The translations under genes and the position numbers were made by a program. From Rhizophagus irregularis (Eukaryota; Glomeromycota; Glomeromycetes; Glomerales; Glomeraceae): DNA of 64,000 bases. Numbering within the stretch: position 1 is the first letter of the stretch; each line of letters opens with the position of its first letter. The stretch is from the NCBI RefSeq assembly GCF_026210795.1, contig NC_089451.1:2526001-2590000 (forward strand), in the 5' to 3' direction. Shown piece after piece: positions 1 through 11,025 of the stretch. Below the pieces are notes generated by a model. It saw nothing but the letters and a program-made list of their open reading frames with translations, was not told the DNA's origin and ran no database searches.

Positions 1-318
1 AATAATATAATTTCACTCTTTTGCTCTTTTGCAGTCATAGGATAGTATTTTTTGGATTGTGACATTGATAAGCTCTTTTTTGATCATCAGATTAGATAAA
101 CTTTTCATCAGTAAATAAAAATTCAACAGTCGAGACCAAATAAAGTATTGAACCAATCATTCTATGAGAAAATGATCTCATCATCACAATTAATGATCCT
201 CATATAACCCTTAATAAAGTAAATACCGATTACCAATAAAATTGTACCTTAGTTTAACATCATCTTTAATCCCCATTTGATGATATTCCGGACCGCAGTA
301 AATAAAAGTACTTAAGAA

Positions 319-916
319 TTTTATACACTAAAACAAGATACTATAAATATTTCAAAAATATTAATTGCCGCTGATCAACTTCATCTTCAAGAATTAGTTG
401 ATTATTTACAAAAGTATTTAATTAAAAATAAATCAGAATGGATTGAATAATATTTTGGACTTATTCATCAAATAAGTTTTCAATAAAATTTATTATTAAA
501 GCTTCAACAATTTTGTACTGATTATATCGCTGAATTTCCCGAAAAAATGTTTAAATCGCTTAATATATCCCATATTATTACATTTATTAAAGTAGAAGGA
601 TCAGAAGAAATTATTGAAGAATTCATGTGATGGTGAATGGGATAAAACGAAAGATAGTTTTATATTTTCTTTTAAAAATAAGAATAATGTTAAAGTTACA
701 ATTTTAAGTCGTGTAAAGGATTTGGATCGAGCTTTATTTAATTGTGATGAATTTGGTCCTGCATTTGATACTGATCTTTTAGTATATGTGAATGATGATG
801 ATTGTTTAAATGAATATAATTCTAGTGGGTGCAAACAACGTAGTTATGAAAAAAAGATAAAGGATTCAATAAAATTTTCAATAGATGATTATGAAGTATT
901 TCAAATCATGAAGTAA
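319..916 (+). pseudogene. BTB/BACK-TLDc protein relic with internal deletion
   Basis: Two collinear coding fragments of a BTB/BACK-TLDc protein, a family hugely expanded in Glomeromycotina. The first (about 319-610) reads as the region after the BTB fold (motif LHLQELVDYLQKYL, then LQQFCTDYIAEFPEKMFKSL) and is interrupted by in-frame TAA at 448-450 and 484-486. It passes directly into the start of a TLDc strand (TFIKVEGSEEII), so roughly the whole BACK-to-TLDc linker is missing. After a frame change and loss of a few codons near 605-616 the TLDc domain resumes (WDKTKDSFIFSF) and continues to YEVFQI and a natural stop at 916. In intact members the TLDc domain is C-terminal, as here. No start codon or BTB N-terminus is visible upstream. 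Not functional as it stands. Confidence 0.8.
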
Positions 917-1037
917 GAATCTTGATAATATGTATTGATGGAGTTGGATGAAATAAATCGTGTGTGTATATTACTATAAATTGGAATTGGTTTTCTTTTA
1001 CGATGTTTTAATAAAATAAAATTCATAAGTTGGATAA

Positions 1038-1210
1038 GGGCAATGACATATATTAGCTAATATTTTAGGGGGTGGGGGAGTAAAAGAATATCTTAGGTTA
1101 CACATAATATAAACTATGTGAAATGATTGGATTGGTCATAAAATCTTACCTGGGGGTGGGGGAGTAAACGTTACTATTAAAATAATATTAGCTAATATAT
1201 GTCACTGCCC
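1038..1210. mobile_element. Tourist-like MITE (PIF/Harbinger type)
   Basis: The ends are inverted copies: GGGCAATGACATATATTAGC on the left and its near-perfect complement ending CACTGCCC on the right, about 27 bases each. Both ends are flanked by TAA (1035-1037 and 1211-1213). A GGG-starting inverted repeat with a 3-base TAA duplication is the hallmark of PIF/Harbinger-derived Tourist MITEs. Inside are two direct copies of a G-rich block, GGGGGTGGGGGAGTAAA, near 1069 and 1151. No coding capacity. Confidence 0.75.
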
Positions 1211-2408
1211 TAACTAGGTCTTTAAGTAATAATCTGTCAAATTCGGCCGCATTGAAGATTTTGCCAGAATTAAAAAAATATCTTAATTTTGGCGATCACA
1301 AGATTGTACGACAACCAAACTTTTCAATTTTTTTTTTTTCGAGTCGAGCGAAATATCTATACTGTACTTCTACTTTCGCGACTGAAATGAATAACCTCTG
1401 TCTCTATTTTTTGAAAAAAGGTTTGAAAAATGGTGAATACCAGGTGGGATTTGTAATATTACTAAAAGGCAATGTTTGCTCTCCTCTTACCACAAATGTT
1501 GATAAAAATAATGACTCAAAAAGTGAAGCTACGAAAGTTATTCGAACCGCAAATCCATGAACGATGGCAAAGCATATATGGCGGATATTTTGTTCAAGAT
1601 GAAAAATTCTGATTTTTAGTTTTAAATAATTTAGGAGCTATGCATAATGAATAATACAATTCAACAATGCCTTCATCATCAAAAATGAGATTGATAGTGA
1701 TATCATTTTGTTGAACTCCATATTGTTGAAAGGCGTTACGTAAACAAAGTTTAGTTTGAACACGAGTATATGAAATAATTAGAATTAATTACGCAGTTAA
1801 GGTATGAAGATTATTTTAGCGAATTTCATTTCGTTTTCAATTTTATGGTTTTGAGACTTAGTATTAATGAATTTACAGGTCTTATTAGGAAGTCGGAACC
1901 TTATACGCGTTACAGAGGATAATGTAAAGAATAAATTGGTTAAAGGCTTCACTCAGAATAGTTCATACGAAACGAACGAGGGTGGATTTACCATTATGGT
2001 ATCGGTTACATATGCTATAAAAAATCTTTTATTTCTTATACCATTAAATAAGAAGAAATAATAAGATCTTGAAAAGAAAACCTTGGAAAAAGGCTCTTAG
2101 GAACGTCAAGTTTTATTAAAGGTGTGAAAAGAGTTTAGAAATAATGATTGGTTAAAGATAGAGCGCGTCGAGATAGATCCCTGAGAGTAAGAGGGTTAGT
2201 TCTTCTTTTTATTAAATTATTATTCTTATTATTCAATGGTTCTTCTTTTTATTAAGCTCTTCTTGTCGAGTCTGGAAAGGTCTCAGTTCTGGACAGAACA
2301 TTTCAATAACAATGAAAGTGATGTTCCTTTATCCCCTTTCGGGTCTTTATAGACCTGACAAAAGCCATTTAATAAAAATTGAGCGCATATAATCTACAGT
2401 CATTACTC
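1211..2408. other. intergenic, no supported gene
   Basis: Apart from the minus-strand scrap at 1594-1783 nothing convincing is visible. Plus-strand frames at 1252 and 1867 are short, of biased composition and match nothing I know. Confidence 0.5.
1594..1783 (-). pseudogene. short open coding-like scrap, unknown protein
   Basis: On the minus strand a frame of about 60 codons is open from just after a TAA near 1786 to a TGA at 1594-1596. Its composition is protein-like (blocks RVQTKLCLRNAFQQYG and INLIFDDEGIVELYY) rather than the lysine/asparagine/isoleucine noise of random A+T DNA. There is no ATG at its start, so it would be a 3' exon or a truncated relic. I do not recognise the family. The neighbouring plus-strand frame at 1252-1560 starts with TTG and looks spurious. 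Confidence 0.3.
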
Positions 2409-2437
2409 ATTAGCGTCATTAGCGTCATTAGCGTCAT
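2409..2437. repeat. 9-bp tandem repeat TCATTAGCG
   Basis: The unit TCATTAGCG is repeated three times and runs into TCATTATA, the target site of the element that follows. Confidence 0.85.
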
Positions 2438-2441
2438 TATA

Positions 2442-3144
2442 AACTACCCAAGAACACCACCAAAAAATTTTTTCGGTAACGTGACTTTGTACTACTAATC
2501 TAAAAATAGTAGATATATCTATGAAAAGTAATATTTTTCACAGTTCTTACTTCTCGCCCCAACTGTTTTGTATTTGCTTGTGTTTTTCCCTTGAAATATA
2601 TATTATTCTTTTTTATTATAGTCTACTTTATTCTATTTCTTAATCTTATTGTATTTTATTTTGTTGTAAAAATAAAAATGCATTTTTTTTATTAAATACA
2701 AAATTTATTTACAACCTTGGGCTCTAAAGGTAAAATATCAAGTTTTGAATAATAATAAGACTTTCCATTTAATACATTATAAAAATTATCTTTTTATTAC
2801 TATTATTAAATTATATACAGTAAATAACACGAAGATTTATCGTTAAACTTCTAAAATAATAAATAATTTATTCACTTATTTTAATTAAAAAAGACCAACA
2901 AAAAAATACTTGTAGATTTTATAAAAAAAAAAATTTAAAGAAACGTTTAATTTAAACATTTCTTATCAGTTATAGTCCTTTTCACTTTATAAAATTTAAA
3001 GATAAATGTTCCCTCACTTTATTTTTTTTCTTGAAAAAAGCCGCGAAAATTTTTCTAAGATAATGTTGTACAAAATAAATCTGTCCAATAAAACTCATCC
3101 AGTCACGTTACCGAAATTTCTTGGTGGTGTTCTTGGAGTAGTTG
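2442..3144. mobile_element. hAT-like MITE with 8-bp target duplication
   Basis: The ends are inverted copies over about 40 bases (left AACTACCCAAGAACACCACC, right complement of CAACTACTCCAAGAACACC, followed on both by a shared CGGTAACGTGACT core). Identical octamers TCATTATA flank the element at 2434-2441 and 3145-3152. An 8-bp duplication is typical of hAT elements. The interior of about 600 bases is A+T rich with no credible ORF, so this is non-autonomous. Part of the left octamer belongs to the tandem repeat it landed in. Confidence 0.7.
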
Positions 3145-3374
3145 TCATTATATGGACAACATTTGACAATATATTTTATATATATATTGTAAATTATTGA
3201 TAAGCTATGAACCCATGTAATCTATTTAATACATTTAATATCACTTTTAAAGCGATTTATTTGAAAATGAGATCAAATAAAACGAATTCAATACTTCTTT
3301 ACAGTTGTATAATCCTAAATTAAAAAATGTAATACTCCACTTAAATTAAATTTGAATAAAGCTAATATATTGCT

Positions 3375-4113
3375 CACTGACAATTACTTCACCGTTAATA
3401 TTTTCACCAACAAACGTTTCACATTTTTACATATATCTTTATATGAAATATGGAATTTTTTTTGTTAGTAACACGTTGTTATATTTAATAAAATACAAAA
3501 TAACTACTACTATAGATTTCCTTAGGGGAATAGCACATACTTTTCACAATATTTTATTTTTTAATAAATGTATTAATGTTTTGTTGTGATGACCAATAAC
3601 TAAAAAGTTTATATATATATATATATTTGTTAGTAACTCTCATCATGGCGGATTTATGAAGTACCCCAGTCATGTCAAATTAAATACAGTATTTTAGTCA
3701 CCAAATTTCTATTTAAGTCCCAAATTTATTAGTGAACGGTCAAAAATGAGCTCTAAAAAATTTTTTTGTACCCCAAATATTGCGTCCAACCAATTTTTTC
3801 TCAGTGTTAAAGGCGCGTCATTATTTGACATTTTTTTAGGAAAAAAGCTTAATGTTTCCGTAAGTCAATTTAATTCCCGAGGGCGCAGCAGGGTTTTTGC
3901 CAAATTTCATAAATCCGCAAAAAAAAAATAAAAAAAAATATAATAGATATAACTACATGTTATTCTATCTACTAACCCGTCTAAAATGGAAGTAAGTATC
4001 AATACTTCAGTTATTAGATATAAACTAAATATCCAAAAAAGTTTTTATAATAAAATATCTCATATTCAATATTTATTTTTTATGTTGGTGACACGGTGAA
4101 GTGATTGTCGGTG
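3375..4113. mobile_element. inverted-repeat element, non-autonomous
   Basis: CACTGACAATTACTTCACCG at 3375-3394 is mirrored by CGGTGAAGTGATTGTCGGTG at 4094-4113 (two mismatches), and a second block containing CACCAAC is inverted just inside both ends. The interior contains an (AT)n run near 3610 and a 61-codon ATG frame at 3746-3931 rich in serine and phenylalanine that I do not credit. Target duplication not clear. Confidence 0.55.
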
Positions 4114-4254
4114 AAATGAACCAGACCCGTTGCCAGCAACAAAGTACGCATAATAAAGTAATAACAAACAAATTATTCTTCATGATAGAATCACAGATTT
4201 ATAACAAGTAATTGGTGTTGTTTTGAAATTTATATATATATATATACTTTTCTA

Positions 4255-4380
4255 GGGATAGGAAATGAATTTTTTGGAACTTTTGAAAAGAAGACGAACT
4301 TTATATGTATATATATATTTATATATTTTTATAAGGATAGGAAATGAATTTTTTTTTTGGAACTTTGGAAAGAAGTGGAC
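4255..4380. repeat. two-copy tandem duplication
   Basis: The block GGATAGGAAATGAATTTTTT, followed by GGAACTTT and GAAAAGAAG-like sequence, occurs at about 4255 and again at about 4335, a period near 80 bases, separated by an (AT)n tract. Confidence 0.8.
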
Positions 4381-5138
4381 CATATTTATAAGACTAACCA
4401 CGGTAGAATTCGTAATAAGACAATAATTGTGTTTATTAAGTGTAAATAACAATATTAAACTTATGATAATAGGAGGTTAACGTCTATAATAGAAACGTGT
4501 AATATAAACGCATTTTTTAGATTTTGCTGATCCTGGCCGAGTTTTAACATTTGCCGAATGCCGGTGAATTTTTAAACTCTTCAATAGCAGATCGTAATGA
4601 AACGTTTCTTATACAACGTGGGACAAAAAAAAATTGATTCTTTGATCCAATTTTCAGGTCTCAATGAGAAAAATTTAAATTAGTTATTAAGAAATCTTGA
4701 ATAATAATAAATGATCATAGATCATTAGTACACTTCTATTACAAGTTATTTACCAATCACTGTTTATTGATTTGATATATTATTATTTAAAGAAAATTTG
4801 AATGAATTTAATTGTATCAAATATTTGTAACGTATATACCTTCGTTTATAAGATTCATTATTGTCATTTATTATCTTTTTAAAATTCCCAAATACAAATA
4901 CATTATACTCAAAATTAATTATTGACTTATTGACACAAAATTGTAGTAAAAGGAGAATCATAAATTGTAATAAAAATCAAACTGGGAGATTTCTCACAAT
5001 TATTATGAAAAACTGGTAATGAGATTTATTATTATAGAAGTGGATCAGATCAACAAAATGTATGATTCTTAAAAGTAAATACATTTTTCGAAATTAAACT
5101 TACGACAAATTGTCTCATTATGAAGAATATTTAAAAGG
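4381..5138. other. intergenic, no supported gene
   Basis: A+T-rich DNA without a credible frame. It abuts the abrupt loss of homology at the 5' end of the channel pseudogene. Confidence 0.5.
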
Positions 5139-6817
5139 GGGCTAAGTTCTTTTTCTAGAATGGTACTTTATGAAAATAACGATGATATTTATGATAATCC
5201 AGCAACCGAAGCGGTTATCAATTTTCGTTGGCAAAAAGCAAGAAATTTCTTTTTTTTTACTTTTCATTCGATTTCTTGTCTATGCTGCTTGTTTCGTATT
5301 AGTTAGTTGGGCATATTTGAATCATAGCATTATTATAAATGAAAGATTTTTATTTGCATTAATGGTTATATTCTATTATTTGGCAACTTATCAACTTATC
5401 ACTGAAGCGTTACAACTCCAATATCGTGGATTTAAAAAATATTTTGGGGAAATATTTAACATTGTTGATATGGTTTCTATTATGCTTTCTGTTTCGGTAA
5501 TGTCAATGATGCTTAGGAATTTTAATTTTCCTGATGGTTTTGGGAGTGTTGAAGAAATTGATATGAGAACAACAGTGGGAATATCATTCTCAATTTTCTT
5601 ACTTTGGATTGAATTAGTAAGTTTTTTTCAAGCTTGCAATTATTATAACTACCTATGTTAATACAATTAATTGATTATAATTATAGATTTTCTATCTCCG
5701 CCCAATACCAGGTAAAAATACGTGAATTTTTTTTTAAAAAAAAAAACTACTATCGCCCAACGTTACAATATTAATAATTTGCTTTTCCTCTCGATAGGCA
5801 TTGGAAATTATATTTATTATGTTATAATTATTTTCAAAACCATATTTCCGTTCTTTTTGTTTATGTTAATTGTGATGATTGCGTTTGCACATACAATGTA
5901 CGAAAACTTTTTTTTTAATCTATTCGTTTCGTTTTAAATATTTTAAATTCAATTTAATTAATCTTCCTTATTCTATATAATTTATAGGTTTGTGTTACTT
6001 AGAAATCCTGTGCAAATTAAAACCAAAGATTCCACGTTCAGTGGAACTGCTACAAATTCTTTAACAAATGAGACGCTTAATGTTGAATTTAAATCCGATT
6101 TTGATCCTACTTCTGGTGATAATCCATTCACATCATTTTCTCAAGCAATAGTAGCTACATATTTTTGGCTTAGTGGTGATATGGTTCAAAGGGACGAATT
6201 TGATAATTGGGTTGTTGATGCATTTACTTTGATTGCAAGTATTGTTCTTGTAGTTGTCTTACAGAACATGCTGATCGCTTTTATGAGGTAAGGTTTTTTT
6301 CGTCAAATTATAGTCGCTCATTTATTTTATAATCTCTTTTATTTATACATTCGTTTGTTTTAGTGGTGTGTACGAAAATGCAGAAACTAAAGGTAGACAA
6401 ACTCTATTACGACATCAAGCAAATCACATAGCGGATTATGAAGCGTTACATCACATTCATTTTTGGGGACATGAACGTGATCCTAAATATATTTATTATT
6501 TTGGTCATTCTAAGAATTTCGAAGATTGGTAAGAAACAAGAAAAGATCAAGGTGCTATTCATGAAGAACTTGAAGCAAAATCAACATTTATGAAACAAAT
6601 ATATAAGAAAAAATGTTTTGATGAACGTTCAATTATGAAATATAATGATTGTTTTAAATCAGAAATTAAAGAAATTTCAATTATAAAAAATGAATTGAAT
6701 GATAAAATTGAACGTTTGAATAAAAAAATTCATGATCCAAAAAAGGGGACCGATGATGAGATTAAAAATGAAATTAAAGAATTTGATAATATTATTATTA
6801 AGAAACTTGAAAATTAA
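5139..6817 (+). pseudogene. truncated ion-transport-domain gene, third copy
   Basis: This is a copy of the last five exons of the channel genes at 31908 and 40185. Homology begins at about 5139 (LSSFSRM) and everything 5' (propeller and helical middle) is gone. The exon pattern is preserved exactly: first exon to 5616, then 5687-5711 (25 bases), 5798-5897 (100), 5988-6287 (300) and 6364-6817, each with GT-AG borders in the same phase as in the intact genes. Two lesions: an extra T in the run at 5250-5258 shifts the frame before S1, and an in-frame TAA lies at 6530-6532 in the cytoplasmic tail after FEDW. S1-S6, the pore segment (ATYFWLSGDMVQRDEF) and the S6 motif LQNMLIAFM remain readable. 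A truncated, broken duplicate. Confidence 0.9.
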
Positions 6818-6859
6818 TGAAAGTGAAAGACCCCTTTTCAACTAATGTACATAATTTCA

Positions 6860-7025
6860 TGTATCAAAAAAAAAAAAAATTTATTTATTTATTTATCTAT
6901 TATTTCTTGTATTTATTTGTATTTATTTATTTATTTTTATATTTATTTATCTAGTATTTCTTGTATTATTTGTATTTATTTTATTTTTTAAATAAAGTTT
7001 AGTTTGTTATTTATTTATTTATTCA
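6860..7025. repeat. TTTA-type simple repeat
   Basis: Irregular tandem TTTATTTATTTATCTATTATT/TTGTATTTATTT units, directly 3' of the channel pseudogene; the AATAAAG near 6990 could be an old polyadenylation signal. Confidence 0.7.
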
Positions 7026-8280
7026 ATTTTGAAAAAGAAAAAAGAAAATATTAATAGTGTATTAACTATTAAAGAAACTTATTTTTGCAAAAGTCGCACG
7101 AACATTTGATGATGTCTTACGCTAGGTTGTTTAACAAAAAAAAAATATCATGAGATCAGGATTTATTACCAGAGTGCAAAAATCTATTCAAATTTTTGCC
7201 GGACTTTATCGAAACTTTTTGAGAAAATTTTTCATTGTAAACCCAAATTTTCGGACGTGGCGTAGCAAATTTCCGGCAAAGTTTTATAAAAATATCGGAA
7301 ATTTATTAATAAATGAGAATATTAATTTTTCAATAATAATTCATTATTCCATTTTAATAATAAATATAATCTTTTAATATCATTGCATCTCTTATCATTA
7401 TTACAAATAGTATGTATATGCACGATTGATATCGAATATCAGTAAAGAAAATTAGACCAAAAAAAAAAAAATTTGGCGAAATGTTAAAAATATATTGATT
7501 TCGGTCACATGTTTTGATGACCTTCCGGAATTTTTAGATCTTTATGGCCTTACCTTTTACTATACTTAACGAATTATTTAATTCTAAACAACTAATTTGA
7601 CTACATTGTTTTTTTTTTTAATTAATTGTTTGAGTTACTAGGATTGCGTTGAAATTTGATTAAATGTTAATGTTATCCGTCAACCCGTCACTATGTTGTA
7701 CTACAATTGTGAACAATTTACTACGCAAATCTCTAACCCCTAAGACGAATCAAAACGAATTTTTTTAACTCTAAAGAAAAATCGACCATAACTTTACCGA
7801 ACCGGAAGAAGCATATATTTTTGACTAAAAAAAAGTAGCTAAAAATTATACCTTCAATATGATATACGTCATATTGCATTTAATATCATAATTTATTTTT
7901 TTATTTTTAAATCACAAATAAAGCGAACCGAGCTGTAGTAAAAAATTACAAAGACTCTATACACTAAAGTCTAAAGTAATTAAAACAACTAATAACCAAA
8001 ACACGACTGACCCTTACGTGTTGCCACCTTGGTTGGAAAAAATGAAAACGCACAGGATCGGGGTAAACCTTCTCCTGGACGTGCGTATAATTGAACCGTA
8101 TAATTGATGTATAGTGTCTGTAATTTATAATCACGTGATCTTATTCTAACTCGCCGGTGCAAGGTAATAATGTTATTCGGACACTGTAGTAACGATATAA
8201 CGGAATAATTGAACAATGTATGGGACTTTTTTTCGATTTAATAATTCATAATTAATTTAAAAGTACTTACTGCTAGTTAT
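7026..8280. other. intergenic, no supported gene
   Basis: Only short frames (7150-7377 plus, 7989-8216 minus) without recognisable composition. One ATCACGTGAT palindrome lies at 8130-8139. Confidence 0.45.
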
Positions 8281-8284
8281 AACT

Positions 8285-8465
8285 AATGGGTTACGGTACA
8301 TTTCGCCGAAATCTATTTCACCGAAACCATTTAGCCGAAGCCATTTCACCGAAGGGATATTTCACCGAAGGGACGTTTCGCCAAAAGTGCTTTTATCGAA
8401 TTCATTTCGCCGAATAGTCCATTTCGCCGAATTACATTTCGCCATATGGACATTTCGCTGAAAAT
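8285..8465. repeat. degenerate short tandem repeat TTTCGCCGAA
   Basis: About eleven variants of ATTTCGCCGAA / ATTTCACCGAA / TTTAGCCGAA are spaced roughly 10-22 bases apart. The spacing is irregular and the unit is partly palindromic (TTCG..CGAA), unlike a simple microsatellite. Confidence 0.8.
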
Positions 8466-8826
8466 GGTAGCGGTTAACATTTTAATAAAACTATTCATCG
8501 CGCAATGAATATAAAAATTAAATTACTTTTAGAGATTTTTTTTTCCCAGGATATCATCACTTTAAAAATTAAAATTCAAGTAACTGATATTAATTGTTAA
8601 GAAATAAATAATTTACTTTATTTTCCTGAAAACATTTATTCACGAAAAAGTAAGTAAATAAAGACTATTAATATATTATAAACAACGATAAAAATCAGCT
8701 AATTCAAAAATTTTTCTAGAAAACATTTCTTTATATATTTAGTATAAAAATAATAAAATAACCAATAATTTTTTGGCGAAATGTCCATGAAGCCAACAAC
8801 GTTACGATATTACTGCGTTATTATTG

Positions 8827-9135
8827 TTATTATTTCATGTTTTCCCTTGTGATAAACCATGTGATTGGATGATCTACAATCACGTTAAGTGGTCGGTTTA
8901 TTAATTTTATTGTGCCAACCAGTTCTGAATTCGAGTTAGTGAATCAAAGAACTCTTTAGACATAATTCTCACAATTGCCAATTAAAAAGAAATTAGAAAT
9001 ATTTAGTTTATTTTCAAAACAACACATGTATTCTTTTTCTGGACTTGTAAAAATAATAATAATTCATTTTTTTCGTATGATTGTAGATCGTCCAATCACA
9101 TGGTTTATTACAAATAAAACATGACATGATGATGA
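8827..9135. mobile_element. foldback/inverted-repeat element
   Basis: The arm at 8827-8880, ending GATTGGATGATCTACAAT, is mirrored at 9080-9133, starting ATTGTAGATCGTCCAATC, over about 54 bases with a few mismatches. The left side is preceded by CAACGTTACGATATTACTGC, which recurs at 11449 next to another GTAGATCGTCCAAT near 11680, so at least two members of the family are in the window. Confidence 0.65.
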
Positions 9136-9199
9136 TGCGGCAATAGTAATTTATAATCCTATTTTTTAAAAAACTGGTGAGATCGTTCCACGACACTAA

Positions 9200-9430
9200 A
9201 AAGGAGGAATTTTATTTTTTTGGGATGTTAGGATGTTAAGGAGGGTATATGTAGTGGTATAGCGGGTGTGGAGGAGCTTGTCTGAGGAGGGTACTAAGAT
9301 ACAGGTTAACTCTAGGTTATTTTAAAAATTTAGGCAGGTGGTGGTGCTACTTGGGAGTTTACAGGCGTTTCCTCTCATAGTTTATACTCTAACCATATAC
9401 TTCTAAAAAAAATTAATTACGAATTATTTA
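9200..9430. repeat. dispersed repeat, copy 1
   Basis: A stretch with ACAGGTTAAC, CTAGGTTAT, GGTGCTACTTGGGAG, TTTACAGGCGTTT, TCTCATAG and ATACTTCTAAAAAAA recurs in the same order at 17640-17815. Non-coding; family unknown. Confidence 0.6.
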
Positions 9431-9900
9431 TTTATCAATATATACAGATCATGATTACGTTATATTCTAAAAATATACACAATCAAAATTGCGTGAATAA
9501 TTTAAGCCACATATAAAGTAACTATAAATAGATTAGTACTAATGAAATTGCACCATTTTTTATCACATATGGCGGATTTGGCTCATTTGATGATCGGAAT
9601 GTCGATCATTTTGACGTTAGTTTTACCGCCCATATGATCTTAAAAAAAGACCTATAATTATTTAATAATGTATTTTTTTTATTATTGTTTAGTTATATTG
9701 TAATAAAATCGTAATTTTTTTCATAAATTGTAATTTTTTATAATTATTTAGTGATTCATAAATTTTTTTTAAAAAGACTCATTTAAATGAGAATACTGCA
9801 AATATCACAATTATGTATATACCTGACGAAAGTATCAATAATGATATCTTATAATAATATATAGGTATAATAAAATAAAAAAAAATATTTTTGTACATAT
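9431..9900. other. intergenic, no supported gene
   Basis: A+T-rich, homopolymer-laden DNA. Nothing recognised. Confidence 0.45.
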
Positions 9901-9929
9901 TTACATTTTGAAGGTAAAAGGAAACTAAT

Positions 9930-10400
9930 TTTTAAAATAGGATACGATAAAAAAAAAGCTTACATAATAAATCATAATAAATAAACGGTAAAAAATAAAA
10001 TTAAAAAAAATTAAATTTTCGACGAGATTTTGCCGATTATTAAAATGCCAACGAATAATATTTCCGATACTTAAAAGACAGATATTTTTGCAATATTGAG
10101 TTGTTATGTAAGTTCTAAAAGGATTTTTGACAATTCTTCTTCTAACTCACAAGGAATATTGTTTGGAGTAAATTTTACATTGAAGATAGAAAATTGATTG
10201 ACCTTATTTTGTTTTACGGGATTTTCATGAAAATTGTCAATAACCTCTTCTATCTTATCAAGGTTGTTCGTTTCCTTTGGACAAAGTTTTTGAGGTCTTC
10301 TCCTAGTTATTAATGGAGTTCCTTGTTCTGATGACATTATGAAACGATTATTATATTAAAGCTTATTGTGTTGAAAAATCGGAAAGTATATATGAATTTG
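9930..10400. repeat. duplicated segment, copy 1 (with small ORF)
   Basis: This stretch aligns by eye to 18735-19545. The conserved parts are the minus-strand ORF, its 3' flank (GATATTTTTGCAATATTGAG here, GATACTTTTGCAATATTGAG there), a more distal block around AATGCCAA, and a short 5' flank. The whole locus, not only the ORF, was duplicated. Confidence 0.65.
10104..10337 (-). CDS. small hypothetical protein, paralogue of 19032-19502
   Basis: A 77-residue ATG-started frame on the minus strand. I do not recognise the family. Its C-terminal half (EEVIDNFHENPVKQNKVNQF, then SIFN-KFTPNN and a final EELSKILLEL helix) is nearly identical to the end of the 156-residue protein at 19032-19502, which shows that the reading frame has been kept in both copies. 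The N-terminal half, starting MSSEQGTP and containing PQKLCPKETNN, corresponds to one degenerate copy of the 36-residue unit present three times in the paralogue. The protein is polar, with no signal peptide or membrane segment. Conservation of frame between diverged copies is the main reason to call it a gene; it could also be a conserved ORF of an unnamed mobile element. Confidence 0.6.
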   Translation of the reverse strand: MSSEQGTPLITRRRPQKLCPKETNNLDKIEEVIDNFHENPVKQNKVNQFSIFNVKFTPNNIPCELEEELSKILLELT

Positions 10401-10616
10401 AGAATGTTAACATGGTATTTATATAAATTTATTGTAGACTACGCTATAAATCAGCCATGAGCTTATTTATCGTTATAATTGGCTTTGTTTTCGTATGAAG
10501 AATTAATTTGTAATGACATATGTAATTATCATATATATCATTAATAAAGCTATTCAATAGCGCCGATTATTCAATTATTACGTCCTCTACGACTAATTTT
10601 TAAAATGAACTTAATC

Positions 10617-11025
10617 ATCGGGGTAGAGATTTATGGTCAATTTAAAGTTAGTCTTAGCCGATGAATCATGATGAATCATTGATATCTGGTGATCCAAATG
10701 ATAAAATTGCAAATTTCTAAATTTCTATTTGACATATTTCCGAAACTTGAACTTCTTTATATACTGTCATTTATAATCCTCATTAATACATTGTCCATTC
10801 ATGATCATCGATTGTGGCGGTGGTACGATAGATTTTATCAGGAAATATTACTAAGAATAAATTAAGTATAGAAATTATGCCGGGAAGTCGGGAACCCACA
10901 ACGTTATTTAAAAATAATGAGAGAATGCTGTGTTCACAAAAACATAAACGCTTTCCATTATAGGCTGCACTGTCTACAAAATTCTTTCCTTTATTCTCTT
11001 TCCAATTTCAATTTAATGATAACAC
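10617..11025. repeat. dispersed repeat, copy 1
   Basis: Shares with 29030-29275 the ordered blocks AGATTTATGGTCAATTTAAA, AGCCGATGAATCATGAT, TATCTGGTGA, CCGAAACTTGAAC, CTTTATATACTGT, CTGTCTACAAA and AATTTCAATTTAATGATAAC. Copies have diverged and the first is longer. The 62-codon frame at 10917-11105 in it is not conserved. Confidence 0.7.

Noticed and set aside
8285-8465. Possible CRISPR-like array
   Set aside because: Units are short, degenerate and unevenly spaced, there are no spacers of constant size and the genome is eukaryotic.
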